Assembly (NCBI GenBank): GCA_023395775.1
Contig: JAEWYA010000180.1
Location: forward strand, 1 to 25,236
Reading direction: 5' to 3'
Source of the DNA: Bacillota bacterium
GTDB lineage: Bacteria; Bacillota; Clostridia; Oscillospirales; Oscillospiraceae
DNA: 25,236 bases
A program made the position numbers and the translations under genes. Of the stretch, positions 1 to 6,866 are shown piece after piece; within the stretch, counting starts at the first letter, position 1, and the number at the start of each line of letters is the position of its first letter. Under the pieces are notes generated by a model, which worked only from the letters and a program-made list of their open reading frames with translations, was not told where the DNA came from and searched no databases.

Positions 1-46
1 ATTTCATGGGAACAAGCCCAACTTCAGATATATATTGATCATGACA

Positions 47-92
47 GACCGTCAAGTACCGCAGATAGGTGCCTGACGGTCATTTATTTTAT
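47..92 (+). terminator. Possible intrinsic terminator or operator hairpin
   Basis: An 8-bp perfect stem, GACCGTCA (47-54) pairing with TGACGGTC (74-81), is followed by the T-rich stretch ATTTATTTTAT. The loop is long (19 nt) but has a partial inner pairing of ACC with GGT. It could end transcription of a gene that lies left of the window, or be a protein-binding site. The rest of 1-169 shows nothing else I can support. Confidence 0.35.
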
Positions 93-169
93 AATACATC
101 AATATGCCGGGAGGTTTGACGGTTACGAGCATGTAGCCCACAAATATGGAGACGGTGACGACATTCCTC

Positions 170-198
170 TTGACAGGCTAGTGTTTGCTAGCTATACT
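170..198 (+). promoter_or_regulatory. Sigma-A promoter of the radical SAM-tetR operon
   Basis: The -35 box TTGACA (170-175, perfect) and the -10 box TATACT (193-198, one mismatch) are 17 bp apart. The expected start of transcription near 205 falls inside the right arm of the palindrome at 176-222. The first gene starts at 240 behind AGGAGG (226-231). The spacer and -10 box lie inside the palindrome, so a protein bound there would block RNA polymerase. Confidence 0.75.
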
Positions 199-222
199 GT
201 GTATAGCTAGCAAACACTAGCC
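176..222. promoter_or_regulatory. 47-bp perfect palindrome, likely TetR operator
   Basis: Two 22-bp arms (176-197 and 201-222) are perfect inverted repeats around a 3-bp centre (TGT). Each arm contains the pentamer GCTAG twice, so the site may hold more than one repressor dimer. It covers the promoter spacer and -10 box of the operon that encodes a TetR-family protein as its second gene, the usual arrangement for autorepression. Transcription should start within the right arm, so the mRNA would not carry the whole hairpin. That favours a DNA-level operator over a terminator. The binding protein is inferred. Confidence 0.7.
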
Positions 223-239
223 TTGAGGAGGATTATAGC

Positions 240-1349
240 ATGAAAGCCCTATTCGATCTTGAATCGTACTTAGTCAGCGGAGTTGAAAATATGGTATCCG
301 GCATTGTGAAAACAACTTTGCACAACCCAAAAGAGAGCAGCTTTATGGCAAAGTATGCCGCCCGGAGCAGGCGGGCCAATAAGCTGCGGGAGACCGCGCA
401 AAAAGAAGGGCAGCACATTCCGCCGTTCCTGATTGCAAGTATCACAACGCAGTGCAATCTGCATTGCAAAGGCTGTTATGCAAGAGCCAATCACAGCTGC
501 TATGACCGTGGACCCACTGAGAATGCTCCCCAGCTTCTGCGCGCAGAACAGTGGGAACGCATCTTTCAGCAGGCGGCTGATCTGGGGATCGGATTTATTC
601 TTCTTGCCGGCGGTGAGCCTTTTGTCCGCCGGGATGTACTGACAATAGCCGGAGAGTATCCCGATATTTTATTTCCGGTCTTTACGAATGGAACGATGAC
701 TAATTTAGACTACCTGGATTTTCTGGATCAGAAGCGAAACATTATTCCAATTATCAGTATCGAGGGAGGACAAGAGACAACGGATGCGCGGCGCGGGGCC
801 GGAATTTATCAACGACTGCATTCCACCATGCGGGAACTGCATAACAGAGGTCTGCTGTTTGGCGCTTCTGTTACGGTGACAAAGCAGAACCTGGACGAGG
901 TATTGTCGGATACTTTCATCAACGAACTGAGTACCGGCGGCTGCAAAGCGATTGTTTATGTAGAATACGTCTCCATCGACCATCAGACTGCCGACTTGGC
1001 GCTGGACGACCAAACGAGAATTCGGATGGCACAGCGACTGGATGATGCCAGGGAGAGCCACCCGGAGCTGTTAATGGTTTCTTTCCCGGGGGATGAAAGA
1101 AAATCCGGAGGGTGCCTTGCAGCCGGTCGGGGATTTTTTCATATCAATGCTTTTGGAGGTGCGGAGCCTTGTCCATTTTCTCCATACTCGGACATTAATG
1201 TTGCAGATACGTCCCTGTTGGAAGCTCTGCAATCCGGTTTGTTTCAAAAGCTGCAGCGGCAGGGAAATCTGACGCAGGAGCATATTGGGGGCTGCGTTCT
1301 TTTTGCACAGGAAGCGCAGGTCAAGCTGCTGCTGAAAAAACCGCTATGA
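240..1349 (+). CDS. Radical SAM protein with C-terminal Cys-rich region
   Basis: This 369-aa protein has a CX3CX2C motif (C72, C76, C79; QCNLHCKGCY), which ligates the [4Fe-4S] cluster that cleaves S-adenosylmethionine. A GGEP motif at 124-127 is the SAM-binding element. Cysteines in the C-terminal third (C292, C311, C352) suggest a SPASM/twitch-like auxiliary cluster. The substrate is unknown. The start at 240 has AGGAGG 8 nt upstream. The stop overlaps the start of the next gene (ATGA, 1346-1349), so the TetR-family regulator is probably translationally coupled to it. SPASM-type enzymes often modify peptides or mature other proteins, but no small precursor peptide gene is visible nearby. 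The family call is firm; the function is not assigned. Confidence 0.88.
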   Translation: MKALFDLESYLVSGVENMVSGIVKTTLHNPKESSFMAKYAARSRRANKLRETAQKEGQHIPPFLIASITTQCNLHCKGCYARANHSCYDRGPTENAPQLLRAEQWERIFQQAADLGIGFILLAGGEPFVRRDVLTIAGEYPDILFPVFTNGTMTNLDYLDFLDQKRNIIPIISIEGGQETTDARRGAGIYQRLHSTMRELHNRGLLFGASVTVTKQNLDEVLSDTFINELSTGGCKAIVYVEYVSIDHQTADLALDDQTRIRMAQRLDDARESHPELLMVSFPGDERKSGGCLAAGRGFFHINAFGGAEPCPFSPYSDINVADTSLLEALQSGLFQKLQRQGNLTQEHIGGCVLFAQEAQVKLLLKKPL

Positions 1350-1969
1350 CAACAAAAGAAAAGATTGTCGAGGAAGCCCTGACGCTGTTCTCCACGAAAG
1401 GCTATAAGGGAACCAGCGTCAAGAGCATCGCGGATGCGGTAGGAATTAAGGACAGTTCCTTGTATAAGCATTTTAAAAGCAAAAGGGATATCTTTGACAC
1501 CATTGTTGTGGAAATGCAAGATCGCATGTCCAGACTTTCCTTCCGAGTTGGACTGCCATTGGACCCCAACTGTGAGGAAGAGGCGCATGCGTATGGAAAG
1601 CTGACCGTTGACGGCCTGCGCGCCCTCAGCAGGCAGTTCTTTCTGTTTTATCTGAAAGATCATTTCGTTTCTCGGTTTTTAAAAATGGCAATGATGGAAC
1701 AATATCATTCGTCAGAGGTCTATCAGGTTTATCATAAAATTTTTATGGAAGAGAGTATCGCCTATCAGACTAACCTGTTTCGTGAAATGATACGTCAGGG
1801 CTATTTTTGTACAGTTGACCCCGAAGTTATGGCAATTAATTTCTATTCACCGATTTTTTTTCTACTAAACAAGTATATGGGGGAGCCGGAAAAAGAAGAC
1901 ACTGCGCTGCTCCTGCTCGATAAGCAGGTCACCGAGTTTTATAGAATCTATCGGAATCAAAACAGGTGA
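1346..1969 (+). CDS. TetR/AcrR-family transcriptional regulator
   Basis: This 207-aa protein has an N-terminal TetR helix-turn-helix at about residues 6-50, with the typical core VKSIADAVGIKDSSLYKHF. The remaining ~150 residues form the variable ligand-binding and dimerisation domain, whose ligand cannot be predicted. The start codon overlaps the stop of the radical SAM gene by 4 nt, so the two genes form one transcript. The promoter of that transcript sits inside a long perfect palindrome (176-222), so autorepression is the simplest model. The downstream pair at 2137-3846 has its own consensus promoter and is probably a separate unit. Confidence 0.9.
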   Translation: MTTKEKIVEEALTLFSTKGYKGTSVKSIADAVGIKDSSLYKHFKSKRDIFDTIVVEMQDRMSRLSFRVGLPLDPNCEEEAHAYGKLTVDGLRALSRQFFLFYLKDHFVSRFLKMAMMEQYHSSEVYQVYHKIFMEESIAYQTNLFREMIRQGYFCTVDPEVMAINFYSPIFFLLNKYMGEPEKEDTALLLLDKQVTEFYRIYRNQNR

Positions 1970-2036
1970 AGTGCTTCAGGGGCTGCCTGGGAGCGGTGAA
2001 CCTGCGCAAAATTCAAAAGAAACCAATTCTCATTCC

Positions 2037-2065
2037 TTGACAGGTTAATCGTTTACCAGTATAAT
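2037..2065 (+). promoter_or_regulatory. Perfect consensus sigma-A promoter
   Basis: TTGACA (2037-2042), a 17-bp spacer and TATAAT (2060-2065) match the sigma-A consensus exactly, predicting strong expression of the scaffold and GGGtGRT genes. The leader of about 65 nt contains an imperfect hairpin at about 2083-2105 (ACAGG pairing with CCTGT) followed by TTTT, which might act as a weak attenuator. I see no palindromic operator. Confidence 0.85.
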
Positions 2066-2136
2066 AATGACGAAATCCTATGACAGGAGGCAAAATTGCG
2101 CCTGTTTTAAGAAAACGCAGGAAAGGAAGCGTTCTT

Positions 2137-2829
2137 ATGATCTATTCCACTGAAGTGCAGCACATGTGCCCCGTGGCCAAGGGCGCATACCACGGCCCGG
2201 CTCCCATTCCCGAGGAGGGGAAATGGGTCCAGGCCAAGGAAATCAAGGATATCTCCGGCCTGACCCACGGCATCGGCTGGTGTGCCCCGCAGCAGGGTGC
2301 GTGTAAGCTGACACTCAATATCAAGGACGGGGTCATTGAGGAGGCGCTGGTGGAGACCATCGGCTGCTCCGGCATGACCCACTCCGCCGCCATGGCCTCC
2401 GAGATTCTGATCGGCAAAACCATTCTGGAGGCGCTGAACACCGATTTGGTGTGCGACGCCATCAACACCGCCATGCGGGAGCTGTTTTTGCAGATCGTTT
2501 ACGGCCGCAGCCAGACGGCGTTTTCCGAGGGCGGACTGCCTGTCGGCGCGTCTTTGGAGGATCTGGGCAAGGGACTTCGCTCCCAGATCGGCACCATGTT
2601 TGCCACCAAGGAAAAAGGCCCCCGCTATATGGAAATGGCCGAAGGGTATGTCACCCGCGTAGCGCTGAATAAGGACAGCGAGATCGTGGGCTACGAATTT
2701 GTGAACCTGGGCAAGATGATGGAATCCGTCAAAAAGGGCGTGGACGCCAACGAGGCGCTGGAAAAGGCCAAGTCCCATTACGGCCAGTTCGAGGACGCTG
2801 TCAAGTATATCGACCCCCGCCAGGAATAA
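2137..2829 (+). CDS. NifU/IscU-like iron-sulfur scaffold protein
   Basis: This 230-aa protein resembles the iron-sulfur scaffold (NifU N-terminal-like) proteins that accompany GGGtGRT proteins. The segment ETIGCSGMTHSAAMASE (73-89) resembles the Cys-containing NifU_N motif. Further cysteines lie at 11, 49, 56 and 106. The ATG at 2137 is preferred because AGGAAG lies 7 nt upstream. An in-frame ATG at 2080 would add 19 basic residues and has no ribosome binding site. The gene is first in an operon behind a consensus promoter and lies 18 nt before the GGGtGRT gene. The name reflects family resemblance. Actual iron-sulfur transfer by this clade is, to my knowledge, not well established. Confidence 0.78.
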   Translation: MIYSTEVQHMCPVAKGAYHGPAPIPEEGKWVQAKEIKDISGLTHGIGWCAPQQGACKLTLNIKDGVIEEALVETIGCSGMTHSAAMASEILIGKTILEALNTDLVCDAINTAMRELFLQIVYGRSQTAFSEGGLPVGASLEDLGKGLRSQIGTMFATKEKGPRYMEMAEGYVTRVALNKDSEIVGYEFVNLGKMMESVKKGVDANEALEKAKSHYGQFEDAVKYIDPRQE

Positions 2830-2847
2830 GAAAGGAGGACACGAAAA

Positions 2848-3846
2848 ATGGCTCTGTTTGAAAGCTATGAGAGAAGAATTGACAAGATCAGCGGTGTCCT
2901 CGCGGAGTATGGCATCAAATCTGTGGAGGAGTGCCGCGAGCTCTGCAAGGGCGCGGGCTTCGACCCCTATGAGATCACCAAGGCCATTCAGCCCATCTGC
3001 TTTGAAAACGCCTGCTGGGCGTACTGCGTGGGCGCGGCCATCGCGCTGAAAAAGAATGTGAAGACCGCCGCTGAGGCCGCCGAGGCCATCGGCGTGGGAC
3101 TTCAGTCCTTCTGCATCCCCGGTTCCGTGGCGGAGGACCGCAAGGTGGGTCTTGGACACGGAAACCTGGGCGCGATGCTGCTGCGGGATGAGACGAAGTG
3201 CTTCGCATTCCTCGCGGGCCACGAGTCCTTTGCCGCCGCCGAGGGCGCCATCGGCATTGTCCGCAACGCCAATAAGGCCCGTAAGGAGCCCCTGCGGGTT
3301 ATTCTGAACGGTCTTGGCAAGGATGCGGCCCAGATCATCAGCCGCATCAACGGCTTCACCTATGTCCAGACCCTGTTTGACTACTATACCGGCGAGCTGG
3401 AAATCGTCCGCGAGATCCGATACTCCGAGGGCGAGCGGGCTGAGGTTCGCTGCTTCGGCGCGGACGATGTGCGCGAGGGCGTGGCCATCATGCACCATGA
3501 GGGTGTGGACGTTTCCATCACCGGCAACTCCACCAACCCCCCCCGTTTCCAGCATCCCGTGGCAGGCACCTATAAGAAGGAGTGCATTGAGCAGGGAAAG
3601 AAGTACTTCTCCGTGGCCTCCGGCGGCGGCACGGGCCGCACGCTTCACCCAGACAACATGGCCGCCGGCCCCGCCAGCTACGGCATGACCGATACCATGG
3701 GCCGGATGCACTCCGACGCCCAGTTCGCCGGTTCCAGCTCCGTCCCGGCCCATGTGGAGATGATGGGATTCCTCGGTATGGGCAACAACCCCATGGTCGG
3801 TGCGACTGTCGCCGTCGCTGTGGCCGTGGCAGAGAGCAAAAAATAA
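2848..3846 (+). CDS. GGGtGRT family protein
   Basis: This 332-aa protein carries the diagnostic SGGGTGRTLHPDN segment (about 258-270) that names the GGGtGRT family. Other conserved-looking stretches are CFENACWAYC (51-60), GLGHGNLGAM (101-110) and the glycine-rich C-terminus. Cysteines at 33, 51, 56, 60, 89 and 118 would suit metal or cluster binding, though no function is established that I know of. Gene pairing with a NifU-like scaffold is a recurring feature of the family and holds here (18-nt gap, strong AAAGGAGG site). A terminator follows 34 nt after the stop, so this is a two-gene operon of host type, next to the mobile-element boundary. Confidence 0.88.
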   Translation: MALFESYERRIDKISGVLAEYGIKSVEECRELCKGAGFDPYEITKAIQPICFENACWAYCVGAAIALKKNVKTAAEAAEAIGVGLQSFCIPGSVAEDRKVGLGHGNLGAMLLRDETKCFAFLAGHESFAAAEGAIGIVRNANKARKEPLRVILNGLGKDAAQIISRINGFTYVQTLFDYYTGELEIVREIRYSEGERAEVRCFGADDVREGVAIMHHEGVDVSITGNSTNPPRFQHPVAGTYKKECIEQGKKYFSVASGGGTGRTLHPDNMAAGPASYGMTDTMGRMHSDAQFAGSSSVPAHVEMMGFLGMGNNPMVGATVAVAVAVAESKK

Positions 3847-3879
3847 GGAAAACAGCGGTTTTTCAGAGCAAATCAAAGC

Positions 3880-3909
3880 ACCCGATTCCGTCTGGAATCG
3901 GGTACTTTT
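3880..3909 (+). terminator. Intrinsic terminator after GGGtGRT gene
   Basis: CCCGATTCC (3881-3889) and GGAATCGGG (3894-3902) form a perfect 9-bp stem with a GTCT loop. One more A-T pair extends the base of the stem, and ACTTTT follows. It ends the scaffold-GGGtGRT operon. The mobile-element sequence starts just beyond. Confidence 0.85.
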
Positions 3910-3913
3910 CGCG

Positions 3914-3955
3914 TTTGCCCACGTCCTGCCCACGCTTTTGGGAGATGTGGGCAAA
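3914..3955. repeat. Inverted/direct repeats beside integrase, possible att or arm sites
   Basis: TTTGCCCAC (3914-3922) and GTGGGCAAA (3947-3955) are perfect inverted repeats, and GCCCAC recurs directly at 3928-3933. They lie between the host operon terminator and the 3' end of the integrase gene, where arm-type or core sites of a tyrosine recombinase are expected. I found no convincing second copy of a core sequence at the other end of the element, so the exact att site is not defined. Confidence 0.4.
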
Positions 3956-3959
3956 ATGA

Positions 3960-5201
3960 TCAGGAATATAAGGATTTCAGTTTAGATTGGAAATCCCGTT
4001 CCATCGTTTCAGTGACGTGATCCGTGTAATGCTCCGTCATTTCAATCTTAGCATGCCCCAACCGTTTTTGTATCACAGCAAGCGGAACTCCTGCTTCGAC
4101 AAGGGCAGTGGCGTGGGTGTGACGCAGAGAATGGAAATCCCAATCAGGAGAAATCACAGGATGCCATTCCTTATACGTGCCGTGGATCACTCTGGCAACA
4201 TGCTGCATAGTACGCGGCTGAATATAACTGCCATCTTCCCGAACCATAATCATCGATACGGGAACCCCCGTTCCGTCAACTTCCAAACTGCCGCTGTCCA
4301 TATGGATGTCTTCCGCCGCGTCCTGCACCGTGTTAATGACATAATACTCATTATAATAAGCACGGGCACGAATTTGCTTACCACGCTCACAGCGAAGAAC
4401 ATTCAAGGTGTTGCGGCCTACCGTGATCGTTCGGTAGGAGTCATATTTAGGGGCGGTAAATGTCCATTTTTTTGTGCTCTCACTTATTTGGATCTGGCGA
4501 TTGATTGTGATGGTCTCCTGATCGAAGTTTACATCTGACCACATGAGGCCGAATACCTCGCCCAAGCGGAATCCGCAGCGGTAGGCCAGCAGCAAAGGAA
4601 TATGTGCCGGGTGCCCTTCCGGAAAACGCTCCATGATTTGCGACCATTCTTCTGTTGTCACAGGGCGTCTCTCTTTTTTTCGGGTGGGAACTACACCTCT
4701 AGCCCGTGATAGAGGCAATTTAATCATAGATGCCGGATTATACTGAATGTACCGTAACGGTTCCACAGCATATCCCAGGGATCCACTCAACATGGATTTT
4801 AGAACAACGAGTGTATTTCTAGAAAATCCCTGATTGAATTTTTTATTGAGAAAGCTTTGCAGCACTGAAGGCGTCAAGGCTTTCAGGCGGTATGCTCCTA
4901 GTTCTGGGCAAATATACGCCTTGATTTTCTTTTTGTATGCTTCGGCAGTACTCGCCTTGACATTAATCGAACAGTATTCGTCGAGCCAGATATTCAGATA
5001 GTCCGAAAAGCTGATCTCTGATGGTACAAAATACTCTCCGGCCTGATTATACTCAGCAAACGCCTTTGCGCCTGCCTCAAGAGCATCCTTTTTTGTTCGG
5101 AAGCCAGATTTAGAGACTTGCTTTCGTTTCCCCGCGACGGGGGCAAATTCAAACCGGTATTCCCAGGTGTCAGTACGTTTACGGGCAATAACATTGGCCA
5201 T
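3960..5201 (-). CDS. int: Tyrosine recombinase/integrase (Tn916-like)
   Basis: This 413-aa site-specific recombinase has an N-terminal arm-binding domain (about 10-55), a SAM-like core-binding domain (about 62-160) and a C-terminal catalytic domain. The catalytic residues can be read: R212 (GFRLGE), probable K252 (PKYDSYR), H357-x-x-R360 (HSLRHTHA), H383 (LGHAK) and nucleophile Y392 (EHYTDH). The chosen ATG at 5201 has AAAGG 9 nt upstream. The longer open frame to 5267 adds residues with no ribosome site. An excisionase gene lies 62 nt upstream on the same strand. The gene appears intact although the rest of the element is decayed, so it could still act on att sites. Confidence 0.92.
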   Translation of the reverse strand: MANVIARKRTDTWEYRFEFAPVAGKRKQVSKSGFRTKKDALEAGAKAFAEYNQAGEYFVPSEISFSDYLNIWLDEYCSINVKASTAEAYKKKIKAYICPELGAYRLKALTPSVLQSFLNKKFNQGFSRNTLVVLKSMLSGSLGYAVEPLRYIQYNPASMIKLPLSRARGVVPTRKKERRPVTTEEWSQIMERFPEGHPAHIPLLLAYRCGFRLGEVFGLMWSDVNFDQETITINRQIQISESTKKWTFTAPKYDSYRTITVGRNTLNVLRCERGKQIRARAYYNEYYVINTVQDAAEDIHMDSGSLEVDGTGVPVSMIMVREDGSYIQPRTMQHVARVIHGTYKEWHPVISPDWDFHSLRHTHATALVEAGVPLAVIQKRLGHAKIEMTEHYTDHVTETMERDFQSKLKSLYS

Positions 5202-5228
5202 AATTATAGTCCTTTCTTTGAATAGCGA

Positions 5229-5254
5229 GGGGACCGGCCTGTGAGCCAGTCCCC
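5229..5254 (-). repeat. Hairpin between xis and int
   Basis: GGGGAC (5229-5234) pairs with GTCCCC (5249-5254), with an inner GGC/GCC pairing and a 6-nt loop. It lies in the 62-nt gap between xis and int, upstream of the int ribosome binding site, with no T-run after it. It may be an RNA-processing or attenuation element. Confidence 0.55.
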
Positions 5255-5263
5255 ATGTTTTGA

Positions 5264-5467
5264 TCAACTCGCCGAATTCAGCAGCCGGATGTTGTCCAGT
5301 TCGCTCAGATCGTAGCCCTCATACTTCGCAAGGAAGTCTTCAATTGCAGTCTTACGTACCTTTAGGGATCCAAGTTTCAATGCTGGGAGCAGCCCCGTGT
5401 TGACAAGCTGGTACGCGAAGCCCGTGTTGATATGCAGCAGCACGGAGACCTCCTTCCGTGGAGCCAT
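5264..5467 (-). CDS. xis: Excisionase-like helix-turn-helix protein (Xis)
   Basis: This 67-aa protein contains a winged-helix excisionase core: RKEVSVLLHINTGFAYQLV, then the wing LPALKLGSLKVRKTAIEDFL. Tn916-type Xis proteins have this size and place, just upstream of int. They bend DNA and drive the integrase toward excision. The ATG at 5467 gives the family's usual length, but its ribosome binding site is poor. The start lies at the point where the amidoligase gene at 5352-5876 is cut, so a deletion probably removed the native upstream region. It overlaps the amidoligase remnant in another frame. Start uncertain, family call good. Confidence 0.7.
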   Translation of the reverse strand: MAPRKEVSVLLHINTGFAYQLVNTGLLPALKLGSLKVRKTAIEDFLAKYEGYDLSELDNIRLLNSAS

Positions 5468-5876
5468 ATTCGCCGCCGTCATCGATCTCCAGCTCGACGC
5501 CCAAATAGCGGGGGCCGTCACCGTGGAAGATAGGAGCGGGCTTGTAGTAGTACGACTGGATACCGCCGCGGTGGCTGTCGATGCAGTTGCAGCAATAGGG
5601 TTCCTCGCTGTCGTCGTCCGCGTAATAAGTATCATCATTGTGAATGAGCCGCCCGCAATCGGCACAGTGGTGATAATACTCGTCAAAGCAATCTTCACAC
5701 AGCACAGTGTCTGAATCGCCCACGCTGTTGTTCCGCCAGATGCGGTCTCCGCAGCGGTCACAGGTAGTGGTCAGCTCCTCGAAGCAGTCTTCGCACAGTG
5801 TCTGTCCGTCGAACTCAATCAGGCGGTCTGCGGTCAGCTCCTGGCCGCAGTGGTCGCAGGTAAAAGTCTCAGCCAT
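5352..5876 (-). pseudogene. Truncated amidoligase with N-terminal zinc fingers
   Basis: The ATG at 5876 has GGGAGGA upstream. The first ~135 residues carry paired cysteines of treble-clef/zinc-ribbon type: C7/C10, C28/C31, C39/C42, C60/C63, C71/C74 and C95/C98. The linker and the opening of an amidoligase catalytic domain (YLGVELEIDD, 124-133) follow. After about residue 138 the frame reads nonsense over the excisionase gene and stops at 5352 (174 aa in total). Amidoligases (ATP-grasp/GCS-like) on conjugative elements of Firmicutes are longer, so nearly all of the catalytic domain is missing. The most likely cause is a deletion joining this gene to xis at about 5460-5470. Confidence 0.72.
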
Positions 5877-5904
5877 TTCTAATTCCTCCCAAAGTATAGA
5901 AAAT

Positions 5905-5929
5905 GGCCCCAGGATGCTGTCCTGGGGCC
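5905..5929 (-). repeat. Strong hairpin upstream of amidoligase gene
   Basis: GGCCCCAGGA (5905-5914) and TCCTGGGGCC (5920-5929) form a perfect 10-bp stem with a 5-nt loop. On the minus strand it is followed by ATTTTC and then the ribosome binding site of the amidoligase gene. It could be a weak terminator for the upstream genes or a processing hairpin. Confidence 0.7.
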
Positions 5930-5953
5930 TCACAATTATAGTATATAGTTCAC

Positions 5954-6224
5954 TTACTTCGCCCGTTCAGATTGCGCCGTTTGCCGGTACAGATCCTCGG
6001 CGATGCCAAACCCCACTCGAAAACCATTCCGAAAGGCCCAGAGCATGGATTGCTCATTCAGTGTGGCGTAGGCATTGGATAGGGCATCCAATTGCGCTCT
6101 GCCGATTTTTTGCATAAGTTTTCCTCCAAGTCCGCTAGGGTTTTCATGGCTATTGAAGCTCCGGGTCATCTGTGACGGGACGCTCATAGGGGTTCACGTT
6201 TCCATAGAACAGATCGTCAATCAT
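5954..6224 (-). pseudogene. Frameshifted DUF6809-like element gene
   Basis: The start ATG at 6224 overlaps the end of the DUF3846 gene and reads MIDDLFYGNVNPYERP, the typical opening of DUF6809-like proteins of conjugative elements, then stops after 24 codons. Homologous sequence continues in a second frame (MKTLADLEE, about 6145) and a third frame (KLMQKIGRAQLDALSNAY, ending AFRNGFRVGFGIAEDLY), so two frameshifts are implied. The last part has its own ATG (6115) behind GGAGG with 7-nt spacing and could be made as a 53-aa peptide. The family assignment is from memory of the N-terminal motif and the GFR.G ending. The gene looks dead as a full-length product. Confidence 0.55.
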
Positions 6225-6600
6225 GGCTATTATCCGTGGGGATTGCCAGAAGATGGCCATTAAGAAGGATAAACTGCTCGGGATTGTGGAATCTGGCCGT
6301 ATAGGTAGTTGCCTGATCCGTGGTGAGGTCCGTGAAATTCTCCGCGTCCGGCGGCGCTCCGCAGAGAAAGAAGGTGCCGGCGATCACATCATAGATTTCG
6401 CCGGTATCTGGGTCTTGCAGGGTGCGGTTCAACGGCAGATTCAGCAGCTTACCGTCATCATTACAAATCAGGGCAATGGGGTCTTCAAAGGGAAAGACTG
6501 CCTGAATGGTTCCGCCAACCAAAGCCTGCATAGATTCCAGCGTGCCGGGAATTTCTACCTCCCGGGGCGGAAGTTCCGGTTCAATCAATAATATACGCAT
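6217..6600 (-). CDS. DUF3846 domain protein of a mobile element
   Basis: This 127-aa protein has the DUF3846 pattern: MRILLIEPELPPREVEI, then GTIQAVFPFEDPIALICNDDGK, LPLNR and GEIYDVIAGTFFLCG. The family is common on conjugative and integrative elements of gut Firmicutes; its function is unknown. The ATG at 6600 has GAGGTGA about 6 nt upstream. A GTG at 6609 would lie within that ribosome site, so it is rejected. The end overlaps the DUF6809-like start by 8 nt, suggesting coupled translation in the ancestral element. The reading frame looks intact. Confidence 0.78.
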   Translation of the reverse strand: MRILLIEPELPPREVEIPGTLESMQALVGGTIQAVFPFEDPIALICNDDGKLLNLPLNRTLQDPDTGEIYDVIAGTFFLCGAPPDAENFTDLTTDQATTYTARFHNPEQFILLNGHLLAIPTDNSHD

Positions 6601-6615
6601 GAGATTCACCTCATC

Positions 6616-6662
6616 ATAAAGATAGCACGCAGAGCAAAATGATCTGCGTGCTTCATCTTTAT
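6616..6662 (-). repeat. Long hairpin upstream of DUF3846 gene
   Basis: ATAAAGAT at the outer arm (from 6616) pairs with ATCTTTAT (to 6662), and GCACGCAGA (6625-6633) pairs with TCTGCGTGC (6643-6651), with a small asymmetric internal bulge and a 9-nt loop. It abuts the ribosome binding site of the DUF3846 gene. There is no T-run on the minus strand after it, so it is not a classic terminator. Confidence 0.65.
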
Positions 6663-6710
6663 AATATATAGTCTGACAAAAGGCAAAAGCCGGAACTTAT
6701 AATTTGTCCA

Positions 6711-6736
6711 GGAGCAGATACGCTTTCTTCTGCTCC
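6711..6736. repeat. Short inverted repeat
   Basis: GGAGCAGA (6711-6718) and TCTGCTCC (6729-6736) form a perfect 8-bp inverted repeat with a 10-nt loop. Its role is unknown. The surrounding interval 6663-6866 between DUF3846 and the small plus-strand ORF shows no gene I can support. Confidence 0.45.
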
Positions 6737-6866
6737 TAGCTTAAAAGAAAATAGAGACATTTTGGGAGCACATACGGTGAGGCCAAACTAAGCGAATAGA
6801 TGGGATTACGGATCGTCTCTGCCTCCGGGCGGACGATGGCTCTATCTTCACCTGAAAGGATCAGCC

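Noticed and set aside
1..210. Open plus-strand frame from the window edge to the TAG at 208-210, possibly the end of a gene
   Set aside because: About 69 codons without stop, but codon use is unlike neighbouring genes, and it would run through a hairpin, a consensus promoter and the palindrome.
2080..2136. Upstream ATG extending the scaffold protein by 19 residues
   Set aside because: No ribosome binding site at 2080, whereas 2137 has AGGAAG at 7 nt; the extra residues do not resemble the family.
2107..3954. 615-aa minus-strand frame across the scaffold and GGGtGRT genes
   Set aside because: Antisense shadow of two well-supported genes in GC-rich DNA; no family resemblance and a low-complexity H/G/A composition.
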